From NCBI GenBank assembly GCA_004154925.1, contig QJNS01000147.1:124001-188000 (forward strand): a DNA stretch of 64,000 nt, in the 5' to 3' direction. Positions 36,311-48,280 of the stretch are shown here, piece after piece; position 1 is the first letter of the stretch; the number at the start of each line of letters is the position of its first letter. The position numbers and the translations under genes are program-made. The notes under the pieces were generated by a model. The model was not told the DNA's origin, did not search any database, and saw only the letters and a list, made by a program, of their open reading frames with translations. The DNA comes from Monosporascus cannonballus (Eukaryota > Ascomycota > Sordariomycetes > Xylariales).

Positions 36311-39295
36311 GTTATTCGTTTTTAAAAAATACCTAGAAAATCGACTATAAAAAAATAAGTTAGATTGTCGATATTATTCGTAACGTAATTTATAGTTTTC
36401 GTATTTAAAAAAAATAAACTAGAATTTCTAATTAATTATCCACAATTAAATGATATTATGATTAAAAGTCAAATATTATTGATTTTAATTATTATATTAA
36501 AACATTAACTTTATAAAATTAAATAATGTATAATGTTTAATTTTAAAAACAAATATTGGTTAATAAAGTTTTTTAAAAAAAAAAGGTAAACAGTAATTTT
36601 TGAAACGAAATACGAATTATTTAAGTATTTAGTTATATAAATAAATTTCCGCATGTATTTATAACTTTTTTAACAGATATTAAATTATATATTATAAAAA
36701 TATTTAAGATATATTGTTATATTAAGTTAGATTAAGATAAACTTTAAAAATATCGTGATAATTATAAAGTAACAAATATCAACTATAATTAAAAAGGTTT
36801 ATATATATATTGGATTTGTTAATTATTATAGAAAACTTATTAAAGATTTTAATAAAGTTGATATAACGTTTATTAATTTTATTTTAAAAATTAAATAAAC
36901 GCTAGAAGAAAAAAATTTAAATATTTAAGTATTTAATTATTAATGAATTGATATTAATCAAATACAATTTAATACGTTTTAGCGAATTAAAAATTAATTT
37001 TTCAGATTATACGTTAAATGCGATAATCCGATAACGGGATAATTAAGTCAAATAATATTTTATCGCATTGTTTTCATATAAATATAAAAACATCCAATTG
37101 AATTAGGTTAATTTTAAGAGAAATATATGATTATTATTTTAAATTTTCGCAATTTTAAACTTATTCTTAAAAACAATTTATTAAGTTAAAGTTTATATAA
37201 ATTATTAAAGTTTTATTTATTTTATTATAAATAAATCTTTACGAAATAGTAATTACAGTTCTTAAAAAATGACAAATTTCGATTTCGTTATTATTTATAA
37301 AACTAATTTAAAAAACGACAAAATTAATATCTGAAGTAAATAATTAAGTTATATAAGAAATTAATTAACATTAATTATATAATTCTCGCTATTATTTTAA
37401 ATACATATTTATATATATATCAAAATATAATAATACAGATTATATTATAGCATTACTTATAGAAAAATAAAAATATATATAAGTTATACATTTTTTAAAA
37501 CACAATACTAAATACCTTTGCAATACAATTTATATAAATATTAATTATATAAATATCTAAAGATATATAAAACCTTAAACTTATTTAACGTATATATTAC
37601 CTTTTAAACATAAGAATAATCATTTAAAGAGTACGATAATAATACAAAGCTTATAAAAAAGTATAATTATTATTAATTGTAATAAAACTATAAATTTTAT
37701 ATTTTGTAAGTTTTATTACTATATTCTATTTATTTAAAATACTAACAATAAAACTATATTATATAACACTTTATAAATTATTTATAGATTTACGAAGTTT
37801 TTTTATTTTTTACTTTATTAAAAGAATATTAAGACTGAATATATAGTATATATTTTTATATTCATTTTTAATACATACGAATTATTATCAGAACTTGTTC
37901 TTTATAAAGGGTTATATTTCTTTGAAAATTTTAATAAAACCTGGTAATATAAATAGATTTAAATTATAAAATATTTCACGCATTTAGATTCTAAATCAAT
38001 TGATAAAAATAATGGTTAAATTAAGTTTTAAAAACGTATTTATAATATTATACTAATAATTTATAGATTAATTAGGTTAAACAATTATATATCGTCTAAT
38101 TAGCACATAATATTAATTAGGATAAAAATATTAAAATAAATTCATCGAACGTCAATTTTGGTTTTATATTTAATATTTATAAAAGTATATACGATAAGTT
38201 TACTAACCCTAAAATAATACTTATATGAAAAAAGTGTAAAAAATTATTTTAAAAACGTTTAAAATTAAAATTTGAATATACTTAAATACATAAGTGTTAT
38301 AATTTAAAAAAATTTAAAAGATATATTTTTTACTGAAAAGTAGTTAAATAAAAAATATAATAAAAATTCGATTTTAAATATACAAACGTATATAAAATTA
38401 ACAAAAAATGTTAAAAAATGTAGTAATTACAATTTCTAATAGACGGTAAATTTTGTTTAATATTTAATGTTTTTTTAATTTAAATTCATAGGTATTATAA
38501 TTAAAATATATGCGATATAAACTATATGAAAAATACTATAATATACGAAGTAAAAAAGGTCGATATCAAAAACGTTTTTGTTTAGTATTCATTTAAATAA
38601 AAAAAGTATCAAAATTTCGAAAATATCTAGAAATTAACTAAAAGTCTTATAAATGCTCAGCGCTCATTAACAAAATTTTATTAGTAATGCGGAGATCGTC
38701 GATGATAGTGTTTTAATCGAGGTTTCTAGAAATAAATTAATCGAGGAAGTTAATAAATAATGCGGCTGTAATAACTTTAGTATTTATACGTTTTTGTTTT
38801 TTTTAAGTTCGTTTATTAATTAACGGTAGTAATTAATAATTTTAATTTTTTTATAAAAAAGTCAACACCGTAAATAAAGAATATAACTGATGGTTTCGAT
38901 AATGTTATATTATTTACGCATTAAGTCCCTTTTTATTTTTTTATTAAAATCGCTTAAAAACTCTCGATATTAAGTTTTGTAATCTAAACGATTTTTTCCC
39001 TTAATACGACGTAGAAAGTCAATCGGAATGCGAGAATTATTACAATAACGATAATTATTAATATATTTGTTATAATAACGAATTTTTCAATTATTTAATA
39101 TTTGATATTATTTTCGAAATATGGTGTATACGGCATTACTTCGAAACTAAACTTAATAATATAAACAATTAAAGATTTTTTTAAAAAAAATTAAAACGAT
39201 TATAAGATTTGCAATTAATAATATGATTTATTATAGTAAAATAAAACATATCGAAAAACAAATTTTTAAAGGTAAAAATCTTTTTAAAAAAAATT

Positions 39296-39469
39296 TGTGA
39301 GATAAGTGAGGGTGCGACGCTAACTACAAGACCAAAAGATCAGCAATTCCAAACCCTTCTGAGCTATATCAGCAACTAGTTATTTTTCTTGATATTTAGA
39401 GACGTCTTATCAGGATATATAGAGTTCTATTCTAGCTCTTTTAGCTATAGAGAGCTGCGTTATCTCACA
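39296..39469 (+). repeat. Solo LTR, copia-like, with AAATT target duplication
   Basis: A 174 bp unit begins TGTGAGATAAGTGAGGG and ends GCGTTATCTCACA, giving inverted TGTGAGATAA termini. It is flanked exactly by AAATT (39291-39295 and 39470-39474). TGTGAGATAA ends are typical of fungal Ty1/copia LTRs. Unlike everything around it, the unit shows little RIP, so it arrived after its surroundings had been mutated or was too short to be detected. Confidence 0.85.
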
Positions 39470-39475
39470 AAATTA

Positions 39476-39799
39476 TGTTACGGCCTAGGCCAAAACCGGT
39501 CGTAAAAAAGGGTCGGACTCGTACAAAAAAATTACGTAATTTGAATTTTTCTTAGCGTTAAAATCTAAGTAAATTAATTTAAAATCAATTATATTTAATA
39601 AAATTAAATTTATAATAATTCTAAAATTTATTTAAAATTTATTTAACTTATATAGAATATATACGTTCGTTATTTCTATAATTTAGATAATTTCAGCTTG
39701 TAATAATAATTCGTTACTTAAAATCCTCTTAGTATTACGAAACGTAATCAGTTACTGTACTCATTATTCAGAATTCTACGATATTTCTGCTAATATAAA
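39476..39799 (+). repeat. Right LTR of element D, left part
   Basis: The LTR starts TGTTACGGCCTAGG and runs to GCTAATATAAA, where element B is inserted; the remaining 46 bases are at 46714-46759. It is much less mutated in its first 60 bases than the left LTR. Confidence 0.85.
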
Positions 39800-40209
39800 T
39801 GTGACGGCTAGGTGGTTTAACCAACTATTAAACCTTAGTCGTACGGGTTTATGTTAGCAGGAATATCGTGGGACTTTGTAGCAATAAAGTAACTTAATCA
39901 CGTCTTGTAATACTAAAGATACAAAAGTCGTATTACAAACGATTGGTATTAATAAGTGTTGCAAATTAAAGCTATCTAAACTATGGAAATAATAAGCGTA
40001 TATATCTTCGTTCTGGCTTAAAATGCCTAAGCAGTTCAAACCCTTAAGCTCGTTAAGCCCTTTGAACCTTTTTGCCGGCTTAAAGGGCTTAAGGTGCTTA
40101 GTACCTTAAAACCTTTAAATTAAGTACGTAATATCTTGGCAAAAACCAGGTTTATTTTTTCCGTAAGCCTAACAATTTATTAAGAAATTAAAATTATTAA
40201 GTTATAATA
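39800..40209. repeat. Left LTR of element B
   Basis: The 410 bp LTR starts TGTGACGGCTAGGTGG and ends GTTATAATA, the RIP form of GTCATAACA at the end of the right LTR. Its first 280 bases are lightly mutated and its last 130 heavily. A TTAAGC-rich segment (40040-40110) is the best preserved part. Confidence 0.85.
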
Positions 40210-40527
40210 TAATTTCCCTTTTTTAAAAATTTTTGTTCTTAAAAATCAAATTAGTTATTTGTTAGTTCCAATACGTAACCTTTCTTTTTTTATATTCGTT
40301 ATATCGGGTTACATTAAAAAATCTTGTTTTTGTAAACGTATTAACGTTTTTATTTTTTTGAAACGTATTAAACGTTTCGGTTTTAAAATATCTTTTTATT
40401 TTCGTTATAAAAAAAGGGTACGAAATATAAAGTTATTTGGAGATTCTTAAAATATGCGTATTATATTTATTATAATAGTTTTTATAATATTTTCGACTTT
40501 TTAGAAATTAAGTATTAAAAACTTCTA

Positions 40528-40716
40528 GATAAAAAGGATCGTTTGGAATGTAAAAAGGAGCAGGTTCGTACAATACTGCGAACGGCTGCTAACAAACTGG
40601 ACCGTTTGCAAAAACAAAGGCGGCTATTCCGTTATCGTGGTATCAAGATATTTCGTCGAGGTATTAAAAATGCGGAAACTATAAAGGAATTCGAACGTTT
40701 AAAAAAGGAACAATAA
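40528..40716 (+). other. Open coiled-coil-like frame opposite to pol in element B
   Basis: Within B, these 63 codons stay open on the plus strand, opposite to reverse transcriptase, and keep normal GC. The frame reads LECKKEQVRTILRTAANKLD, RLQKQRRLFRYRGIKIFRRG and KEFERLKKEQ before TAA at 40714, and has no upstream ATG. The Arg/Lys-rich heptad style resembles basic coiled-coil segments I associate with fungal transposon proteins, which is recall only. It could be a relic of a captured fragment or an antisense ORF at the 3' end of the element. Confidence 0.35.
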
Positions 40717-43700
40717 TAATTGGAGGTCGCCGTTACGGCTATTACGTTAACGTAAGCCGTAATTAACTGGTTTAACATCCCGATTATTAATTAATTAACC
40801 ATTAACTAGGATTCGCCCGTTATTATTGATAAAAGTTCTTTAATAGATATTAGGCGTTAATAAAATTTTTGGCAGATTTTTAGATATTTTTAAAATCCGA
40901 GTACATTTTTTATTTAATTAGGTATTAGATAAATTCGTTTTGTTTTCGTATATCAAAGATTTTCTTTATTTCGTATAATTATTTGTCTTTTATTTTTATA
41001 TTATCTTATACTATATATACTTTAATTATATTTACTGCTAACTCTAACAAAAAAATATAAAAAAGTATATAAAAATTAATGTTTAATAAAAGTTTTAATT
41101 AGTAATTATTTTGTGAAATTTTTTTAACGATTTTATATAGACCGATATATTTAAAATCGAGTTTTTTACTGCGCTATTTTATCTAAATATTTTTGTACCA
41201 AAAAAAAACTATTTTCCTCTTTTCGAAAATTAATTCTTTTAATTTTTTCTCGTTATAATATTTCTTTATTTAATTTCGTACGAATTTTAATTTTGTTTTT
41301 ATTTTTTTAATATAATTATCGTAATTATTTTAATATAAAGATTATTTTAATATTAATTAAATTGTCGTTGCGTATTTTTTTATATATATTTTATAATAAA
41401 ATCAAAATTTATATTCGTTAATATTATTTTGATATTTTCGTAATAATTAATATTATAAGCTAATTATGCAATTAGTAATTTCTTAACCCAGTTATTTTAG
41501 TCGTAATTAATATAATATTATAAATAAGCTTTTAAGGTTTAATTATTTATTTTATTTATTTATTTATTTAAGGTTTGAATATATTAAATAATTTGTAATT
41601 TAAACCGATTTATATTATTAGGTCTTGCCAAAACTTAAATGTAAATATTAATCCTTTATTTAAAATAATTTCTATTAATAATTCGTATACATTAAAAATG
41701 TATTTTAAAAAAATGTATATTATTTGTTCGGCATTTATATCCTTATTATATGGTCAAAACTAGAAAAATTCCGTAAATCGATCGATAATTACGAAAATGT
41801 TATCGTAATATATTCCTATAACTGGATTTTTTAACATAGGAAATTTAGTAATAAAGTCGAATATGACTAAGTATTATGGTCGTTTTGTAATTAGTAATAA
41901 TTGTAATTCTTTATATGGCTTATATCGTCGTATTTTCGTTTTGGCGCAAATATCATATTGTTATATAATTTTTTATATTATTAATTTTATTTTAAAAATG
42001 GCATATATACGTTAAAGCCGTTTTAAGGTGTTATAAATTCTGAGATATCCGTATAACTGATATTTATATATTTTTCGTATTAAATTTTTCCGGTATTCTT
42101 TTAAACTTTATATTTTATTTATTCTTTGGCTTTCTGGTAAACCGTCGTTATACTGCTGGATTTTCTAGTATATATCGAAAGATACTACCCGAATTTTTGC
42201 AATCTGTCGTAAGCATAAATATCTTTTTATAATAGTATCGAAAATTATATGGTTATTTTTGACCAATTTCTTTTCGAAGTCCGGTCGCTTGCTCATGGTA
42301 TTTGTTCTGCTAATTTTTAAGCTTTTTTTTATGGATAATAACGAAATCGATATTCGTTAATTTTTCCGTATTATAAAATTATCGTTTTATAAGTTCTTTG
42401 GTTGTAATAAATCGGGTAAGATTTTAATAATCCGTATAAACTTTAATCTGGTGCAAATTTCTTTTTAAAAAATACTTAAACTTTCGAAATGCCATAATAA
42501 TAGCCATAAATCTTTTATTTAGAATGCTATATTTAAGTTCGGTTCCTTTTAATTTATATATAAAAAATAATATAATAAAGTATAATTTATCTTAATTATT
42601 TCGTTATCTGATTATTACGTTTAATAAGTAATCTAAAATATCGGTTCTTAATTTAATAAAACGATTTAAATCGTATATAATTAATATTAGCTCGTTAATA
42701 ATCGTATCCTTAATATTTTAAAATGCTTTTTTCGTTTCGGACATTTATTTAAATTTTTTTCGTTTTTTTCGTAAGGTTTATTCAAGGTATAGTTATTTTG
42801 TTCAAGTTTCGAATAAATTTTCTATAGTAATTAGCGAATTTAAGAAATACGTATACCTCCTTAACCGTCGTTGGTATTTGTTATTCTATGACTGCAGCGA
42901 TTTTTTAAAGTTTATTCTAATATATCCTAGAATAATAATATATCTCAGATATTTTATTTTCTGTGCGTAAAATTAACTTTTTTTGCATTAATAAGTAATC
43001 TTACGTTTTATAAAGCTTAAAGAACTTTATAAACGTATTTTATATATATTTTTTTCGTTTTTAAGACAATAAGAATGTCGTCGAAATAGCATATAACAAA
43101 AACATCAAGGTATTTTCGTAATATATAATTTATTATCCGTTAAAAAATTGCTAGTACGTTCGTAAATCCTATTAATGTAACCAAATATTTAAATAGTTTA
43201 TATTTCGTTTTAAAGATTATTTTTTATTCGTATTCCTTTTTGATCCTTATAAGGTTATATTTATTTTTACGATCGAATATTATGAATTATTTGGCTCTGT
43301 AAAATCGGTTTTTTATTTCTCTAATTAGAGATAATAATATTCGATCTTTAATGATAATATCGTTCAGTTATCGATAATTAACTATAAGTCGTAATTTTTC
43401 ATTTTTTTAGTATAAAAAATATTGGGTATTCTGCTAGTAATTTCGAAAATCGAATTCATTTTTTCTGTAACCCATTTTCCAGGTATTTTCTAAGAATACG
43501 TAATTCGTTTTTGTTAAAGTTATAAATAAAGTAAAATTTCGTTAAGGATTTTTTTAAAAAATTATTTCGTAATCTTATTCGTTATATTTTAATAAATTCG
43601 TATCGAATTCGTTTTTAAAAATTGCTTATATTTATAGTATTATAGTAATATATTAGTTAGACTTTTTAACTTTTAAGGCTCTTATTTTAGGTCGTTATTT

Positions 43701-46297
43701 AGTTGCTTTAATTTCGCTTTAATAATTATAATAATACGTTATAGCTTTCTTTAATACTCGTTCTTTTTCTTATGTTTTGTCCCTTTAGGTAATAAGGTTT
43801 TTATTATGTCCTTATGCTTATATTCGTTGCTATTTTCGATCAAGTATTAAAATCTTAATTTTCTTTTTTTTGTTTATTAATAAGATATAAGGTGAATCTT
43901 ATTTAGCTAATTCTTTTATTAATTAAAATTCTATACCAGCGTAGCCATAATAATTTTAAAATCATATCCTAATTCCTAAATAAAACAATATCGAAATCAA
44001 TTATTTAATGGTATTTTTGGATAAAAATTTTGAAATAATTAATTTCGCATATAATTTTCCCGTTATCGTAAGCAAATTCTTAATTTTCGTTATTTATCGT
44101 TATATAAGGTTTTAACTTATATCTCTATAATAATTTAAGGTTATTAATCATATCTAGTATAATACAATTTTCGCTTAAAGCTTTATAGTTTACTATTACA
44201 GTATACCAATACGTTCCGATTCGTATATCTAAAATAATAAGGTTATTAACGGTTTTTATCGTTACGTTTAAAGTCTTTTTTAAGAATTTCTTTTAATTTC
44301 TTTGGGTTTCGTTATTTTGCGGCTTTTTTATAGGTAAAATTTTTTTAATTTCTGTTTAAGTTTGTTAAGCTTTATCTGTATTTTTTCGTTTAGCACATTA
44401 AGTTGCTATATTTATTGTTATTACCGGCGTATTTTTCCTTTAAGTTGTATCAGTTATTTTTAGTTTTGCTATAATTTTTTTCTATCGAATAAATTATTTT
44501 TTTTATGTTTTTAACTATATCCCATTATCCGTTATCCTAATTATTATTCCAGAGTTTTTCTATAAATTAACGTATTTTTAATTATCTTTTTTTGTAAGGG
44601 TTTATAGTAAATATTAATTAAAAATAAAAATTTGTAATATTTTTTGATAATATTTTTCTATTATATGTTAAATTAATTCTTTTTTCGTTTGGTAGTTATA
44701 TTACTGGAAATAATAAAAAAGGTTTTTTTACGAGCATTATTTTTTTCGGACTAGCTTTTTGTTTCGGCTAATTGCTGAACATTTCCTAGGGCCATGGTTC
44801 GAAAATATCGATATTATTATTTATCGTTTTGTTATTTCCGGTACGGTTTAGAAAATCGAATTTTTCATAATACATACGGATAATGCGTCTATAAATATAT
44901 TATTTTTATTTTTCGTAATCGGGATATTCTCGTCGTCGACAATATATGGCATGTATTTTGCCGTATCGATCAGAGATTCCGAAACAGATTTTTTCTATTT
45001 AATCCTAGTATTTGCGTAATTATCCTTATAATGTTTCTTATTATGTTTACGATGCTTGTTAAGTTAATTTTCTGGTTTTTTATATTCCTTGCTGGATTTT
45101 TCGTTATGGAGGATTTGGTATGTACTTAGGCTGGATTATGTTAATAGATTTGTTTTTGTTTCTTTAATTCTTTTTAGATTATTTTTAAGTATCAGTTTTT
45201 AGTCGGTTTAACGGGGTTTCTTAGGTGTCTTATATTATAATGCCTTATACCTTATTTTGTTATAATTGTAGCATTTGGTCTGGTTCCAGTTCTTTTTATA
45301 AATAGCTCTTAATTCTATGGATCCTAGTTCCGTACCGTAAAAAATATTGCTACGTCGAAAAGCGTTAATATTGGCCGTATATTAAGGTTTGTTATTATTT
45401 TTTGGGTATCTTTAATACGTTTTATATATTATCGATCGTCAATTTTAACTATTATAACGATATAATTCGATAAATAATTAAGCCGATCGAATTTAAATAT
45501 ATATATATATATATATAGGCCGTTAAAAAATTTAGCTATTAATACTTTTTATCCTTAATTTAACTTAACGGCTAATTAAAGTAACGTATTATTATAATTA
45601 AATACGAATCTTTTTTATCGTAATTATTAAATCTATATTTCGGCTTTTATTTTTTCGTTTATTATTTTGAAATATTTCGTTAATGTTTATTTAAATTATT
45701 CGTAATTATTATAAATTCGTATTATTTCCGGGTTTTATTTTTCGATTAATAAAATAATATATTTTTATATAACGAACTTAAACAAAATAACTATATTTTC
45801 GATAAATCGTTTAATTATAAATTTAATTGGTATAATAAATATAATAAATCGAATAAAAAATACTCGAAATATATTTAGTATTACGTTAAAAATTGTTATA
45901 ATTTAATTAAAATTCTGTCAAAAATATTTAATTTAAAAAATTTAAAGATTTTTCTTAGTTCCTTAATAAAATTTAATTAAGTAATTTAATTTATTTAAAA
46001 GCGTTTCCCGGTTTCGAGAGTTTTTTTTTCTTTAAATTTCTTATAAACGGCTTAAAGAGATATTATAAAATCATTATTATTTTTTTAGCCAAATAATGCG
46101 TTCGTTTATAGTATCTAATTATCAAAGAACTTTTTCGCGAAAAAAACGAGGTTTTTCTTTTTCTTCCTCGGATTTTATTCCAGTATCCGAGCAATTAAGG
46201 ATTTGATAAATAGGTTTTTCGGGCTGTTTACTAATAAACATAATGTCGGCAATATTATTTAGAATTTAATAATATTATTAAATAAAAGTTTATAACG

Positions 46298-46708
46298 TAT
46301 AATAATTCAAGGATTTAATTAATTATTAAACCTTAATTATACGGCTTTATATTAATAAAAATATCGTAAAACTTAATAATAATAAAATAATTTAATTAAA
46401 TTTTTTAAGATTAAAAATATAAAAATTATATTATAAATAATTAATATTAATAAATATTATAAATTAAAATTATTTAAATTATAGAAATAATAAACGTATA
46501 TATTTTCGTTCTGACTTAAAGTACCTAAACGGCTTAAACCCTTAAGCTCGTTAAGCCCTTTGAGCCTTCTTGCCGGCTTAAGGGGCTTAAGGTGTTTGGC
46601 GCCTTGAGACCTTTGAGCTAGTTACGTGATATTTTGGCAGAGATCGGGTTTGTCTTTTTCGTGGGCCCGACCGTCTGTCAAGAAGCCAAGACCGTTAGGT
46701 CATAACAA
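46298..46708. repeat. Right LTR of element B
   Basis: The 411 bp LTR starts TATAATAATTCAAGG, the RIP form of TGTGACGGCTAGG, and ends GGTCATAACA. The first 220 bases are heavily mutated; from about 46520 to the end it is almost clean. The mutated and clean halves are swapped relative to the left LTR, which shows that the RIP boundary, not copy age, decides the pattern. Confidence 0.85.
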
Positions 46709-46713
46709 TAAAC

Positions 46714-46759
46714 CCGTACGACGTAGGTTTAATAGTTGGTTAAACCAGAGGCCGTCACA
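46714..46759 (+). repeat. Right LTR of element D, right part
   Basis: The 46 bases starting CCCGTACGACGTAGG and ending GGCCGTCACA complete the LTR broken at 39799. They are the reverse complement of the start of B's LTR, which shows that B landed in a related LTR in the opposite orientation. Confidence 0.85.
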
Positions 46760-46764
46760 TAGTT

Positions 46765-46831
46765 TTAGCAAAACAATTTTCACTTCCCATATTTTATGCA
46801 ACTTTATCTCCCGATCAGCTTAACTATGACA
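46765..46831 (+). repeat. 3' LTR of element E, right part
   Basis: The 67 bases (TTAGCAAAACAATTTTCAC to TATGACA) match the end of the 5' LTR of E and of the solo LTR at 9419-9617. They are followed by the ATAAT duplication. RIP is nearly absent. Confidence 0.85.
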
Positions 46832-46836
46832 ATAAT

Positions 46837-48280
46837 TCAATGAGATTGGGTGCAACGCTCCGTTACATGTACGCTGGCCTCTTGTTCCGTCCCGGCGGGT
46901 GAGCAGGTGTGCACCTAATTGCAATGGGGACCATCATCGCCATACCAACTTTTGAAGCGCGCCCGTTGTAGACAGCACGATCCTTGGCTTATTTCATATG
47001 CAAACTTCAAGTTCGAGTCTTGAACTAGTCCCCCGGCCGCGGCCCTCTTGAAAATTCGCCACATTTGGGATCAGGATAGTCCATGGGCAAAGACCCCTTC
47101 CAGCCGTACCGGCGCCGGCACATGGTTCCATGAGCGGGCCCACAGACATACCTCCAGCGTTAAACGATTTACTCAAGGGAGATAAGGTGTCCCAAGTCTG
47201 AATTTACACAAGATATGGAGGGATATTCTTTTGCAGAGTCACCCACCATTCTACACTTACTGTCAGAGTAAAGGGTGCGACAGTGTGAAAGGCAGAAAGA
47301 AGCAGTCTCGAAGGAAGGTAGCAGTATAAAGATTGAACCAGTAACGCGTGTCCCCTCCAATATATGAGAGGAAAACGGCCCTATCTATACACCTACAACC
47401 CCTGTATAGCCCCTTCCTAGGAGGTTCGACCTTGGCACGTGACATTTACATCAGTATAGTTCTACCTTAATATCAGCTTTGTTGCCGAAAACAGCGGCTT
47501 CAAGTATGCTTAACCATGAGTGGTTTTCACGGGGGCAGCATCTCCGCATTGCATTCACAATTTCTAAACGAGTCTCCCGTTTGCTGTATTAATGGGCTAT
47601 CTGGCGTCTAGGGAAGCCCAGCCGGAAGGCGGCCGTAGCACCTCGAGGAGGATACCGGTAGATTTCAAGGGGCTGATACAAGTTTCATTTGCCTTGGCTG
47701 TGGTTCCCAGTGAATCAAGGGGAAATTGTTAACAATCGAAAGGTGAAGTCCAGGGCTAAGCAACATATCCAGAGAACGCTGAGATTCCGTAAAAGTAAAC
47801 GCCTCCATCTAGCAGCTTTTTCCATGCTAGAATCTGCTAGGCGAAAGTCAATATTTGGGAACTGCAGCTGGCTGTCTTGAAAACTATAGCGCTTGAAAAC
47901 GGAATGATTTGGTCCTGTAATTTAAACACCTAGAAAGGGTACCACGACCGTTGGGGATCTACTGTTACCTTTGGATAGTAGTGGAACAAATTCCTAGGTT
48001 GGTGCCTGCCACTATCTTGCTTTTTTCGGTAGGTAGCAGCCGAAGAGTATAATCCCGTAATACTCTGGTGCTCTGGCTGATAGTTCGTTAAACTCTTCCA
48101 ATGTTTCCTCCCATTCGCTATCTCCACCGCTAATCACTATTTACTACGAGGCAATCGTCCATGAACCTGGCTTGATCTGGTGCGAGGAATTGAGCGTGAT
48201 TGCCGAAAGAACTTCTGTTATCTCTGTTTAAGCTGCAGCTTCGCTTGAGTCCAAATAATCATGGGACGAATCAGCCACCT
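46837..48280. other. Gene-free spacer right of the AT island
   Basis: GC content returns to normal within a few bases of the island edge. Short overlapping frames on both strands show no motif or splice structure. No RNA gene was recognised. Confidence 0.4.

Larger units (their letters stand above)
39800..46708 (-). mobile_element. Element B: 6.9 kb gypsy retrotransposon inserted in D's right LTR
   Basis: B has LTRs at 39800-40209 and 46298-46708 and a perfect ATAAA duplication (39795-39799 and 46709-46713). The minus strand at 43065-43091 reads CYFDDILIV, an intact Tyr-Phe-Asp-Asp reverse transcriptase catalytic motif, so pol runs right to left. Integrase would lie toward 41-42 kb and gag toward 45-46 kb. 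Stops interrupt every frame, so B is not functional. It is the innermost and probably youngest large insertion here, consistent with its lighter mutation load. Confidence 0.85.
27306..46759 (+). mobile_element. Element D: gypsy retrotransposon inserted in the 3' LTR of E
   Basis: D's LTRs are 27306-27673 and 39476-39799 plus 46714-46759, the right one interrupted by element B. It is flanked by TAGTG (27301-27305) and TAGTT (46760-46764), a 4/5 target duplication. D's own interior is 27674-30059 plus 36311-39475, less the solo LTR, about 5.4 kb. On the plus strand at 36806-36862 it reads YIGFVNYYRKLIKDFNKV, matching the conserved gypsy segment between reverse transcriptase and RNase H (FLGFANFYRRFI-type). 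About 130 nt upstream is a badly eroded YLDD-like stretch. D therefore runs left to right, opposite to A and B. Confidence 0.8.
13407..46831. mobile_element. Element E: outer LTR retrotransposon bounding the AT island
   Basis: The island starts with an LTR (TGTCACAGAATACGGG at 13407) and ends with the tail of the same LTR (TTAACTATGACA, ending 46831). It is flanked by ATAAT at 13402-13406 and 46832-46836, a 5 bp target duplication. The 5' LTR is 13407-13592. The 3' LTR is 27189-27305 plus 46765-46831, split by element D, and its summed length (184) agrees with the 5' copy (186). E's own interior is therefore 13593-27188, and itself contains element F and another LTR. The interior is saturated with stop codons, so E is dead. 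Whether E is gypsy or copia could not be read. Confidence 0.85.

Noticed and set aside
13600..46300. Short open frames in the AT island (for example 19685-19870 minus, 39854-40039 minus, 40259-40450 plus)
   Set aside because: They are chance frames in RIP-mutated retroelement DNA, with low-complexity Lys/Ile/Phe/Asn composition and no motif. The frame at 39854-40039 lies within an LTR.
13402..46836. The AT island as a centromere core
   Set aside because: RIP-mutated AT DNA is also found at ascomycete centromeres, but 33 kb bounded by one target duplication is explained by nested insertion. Only chromatin data could show a centromere.
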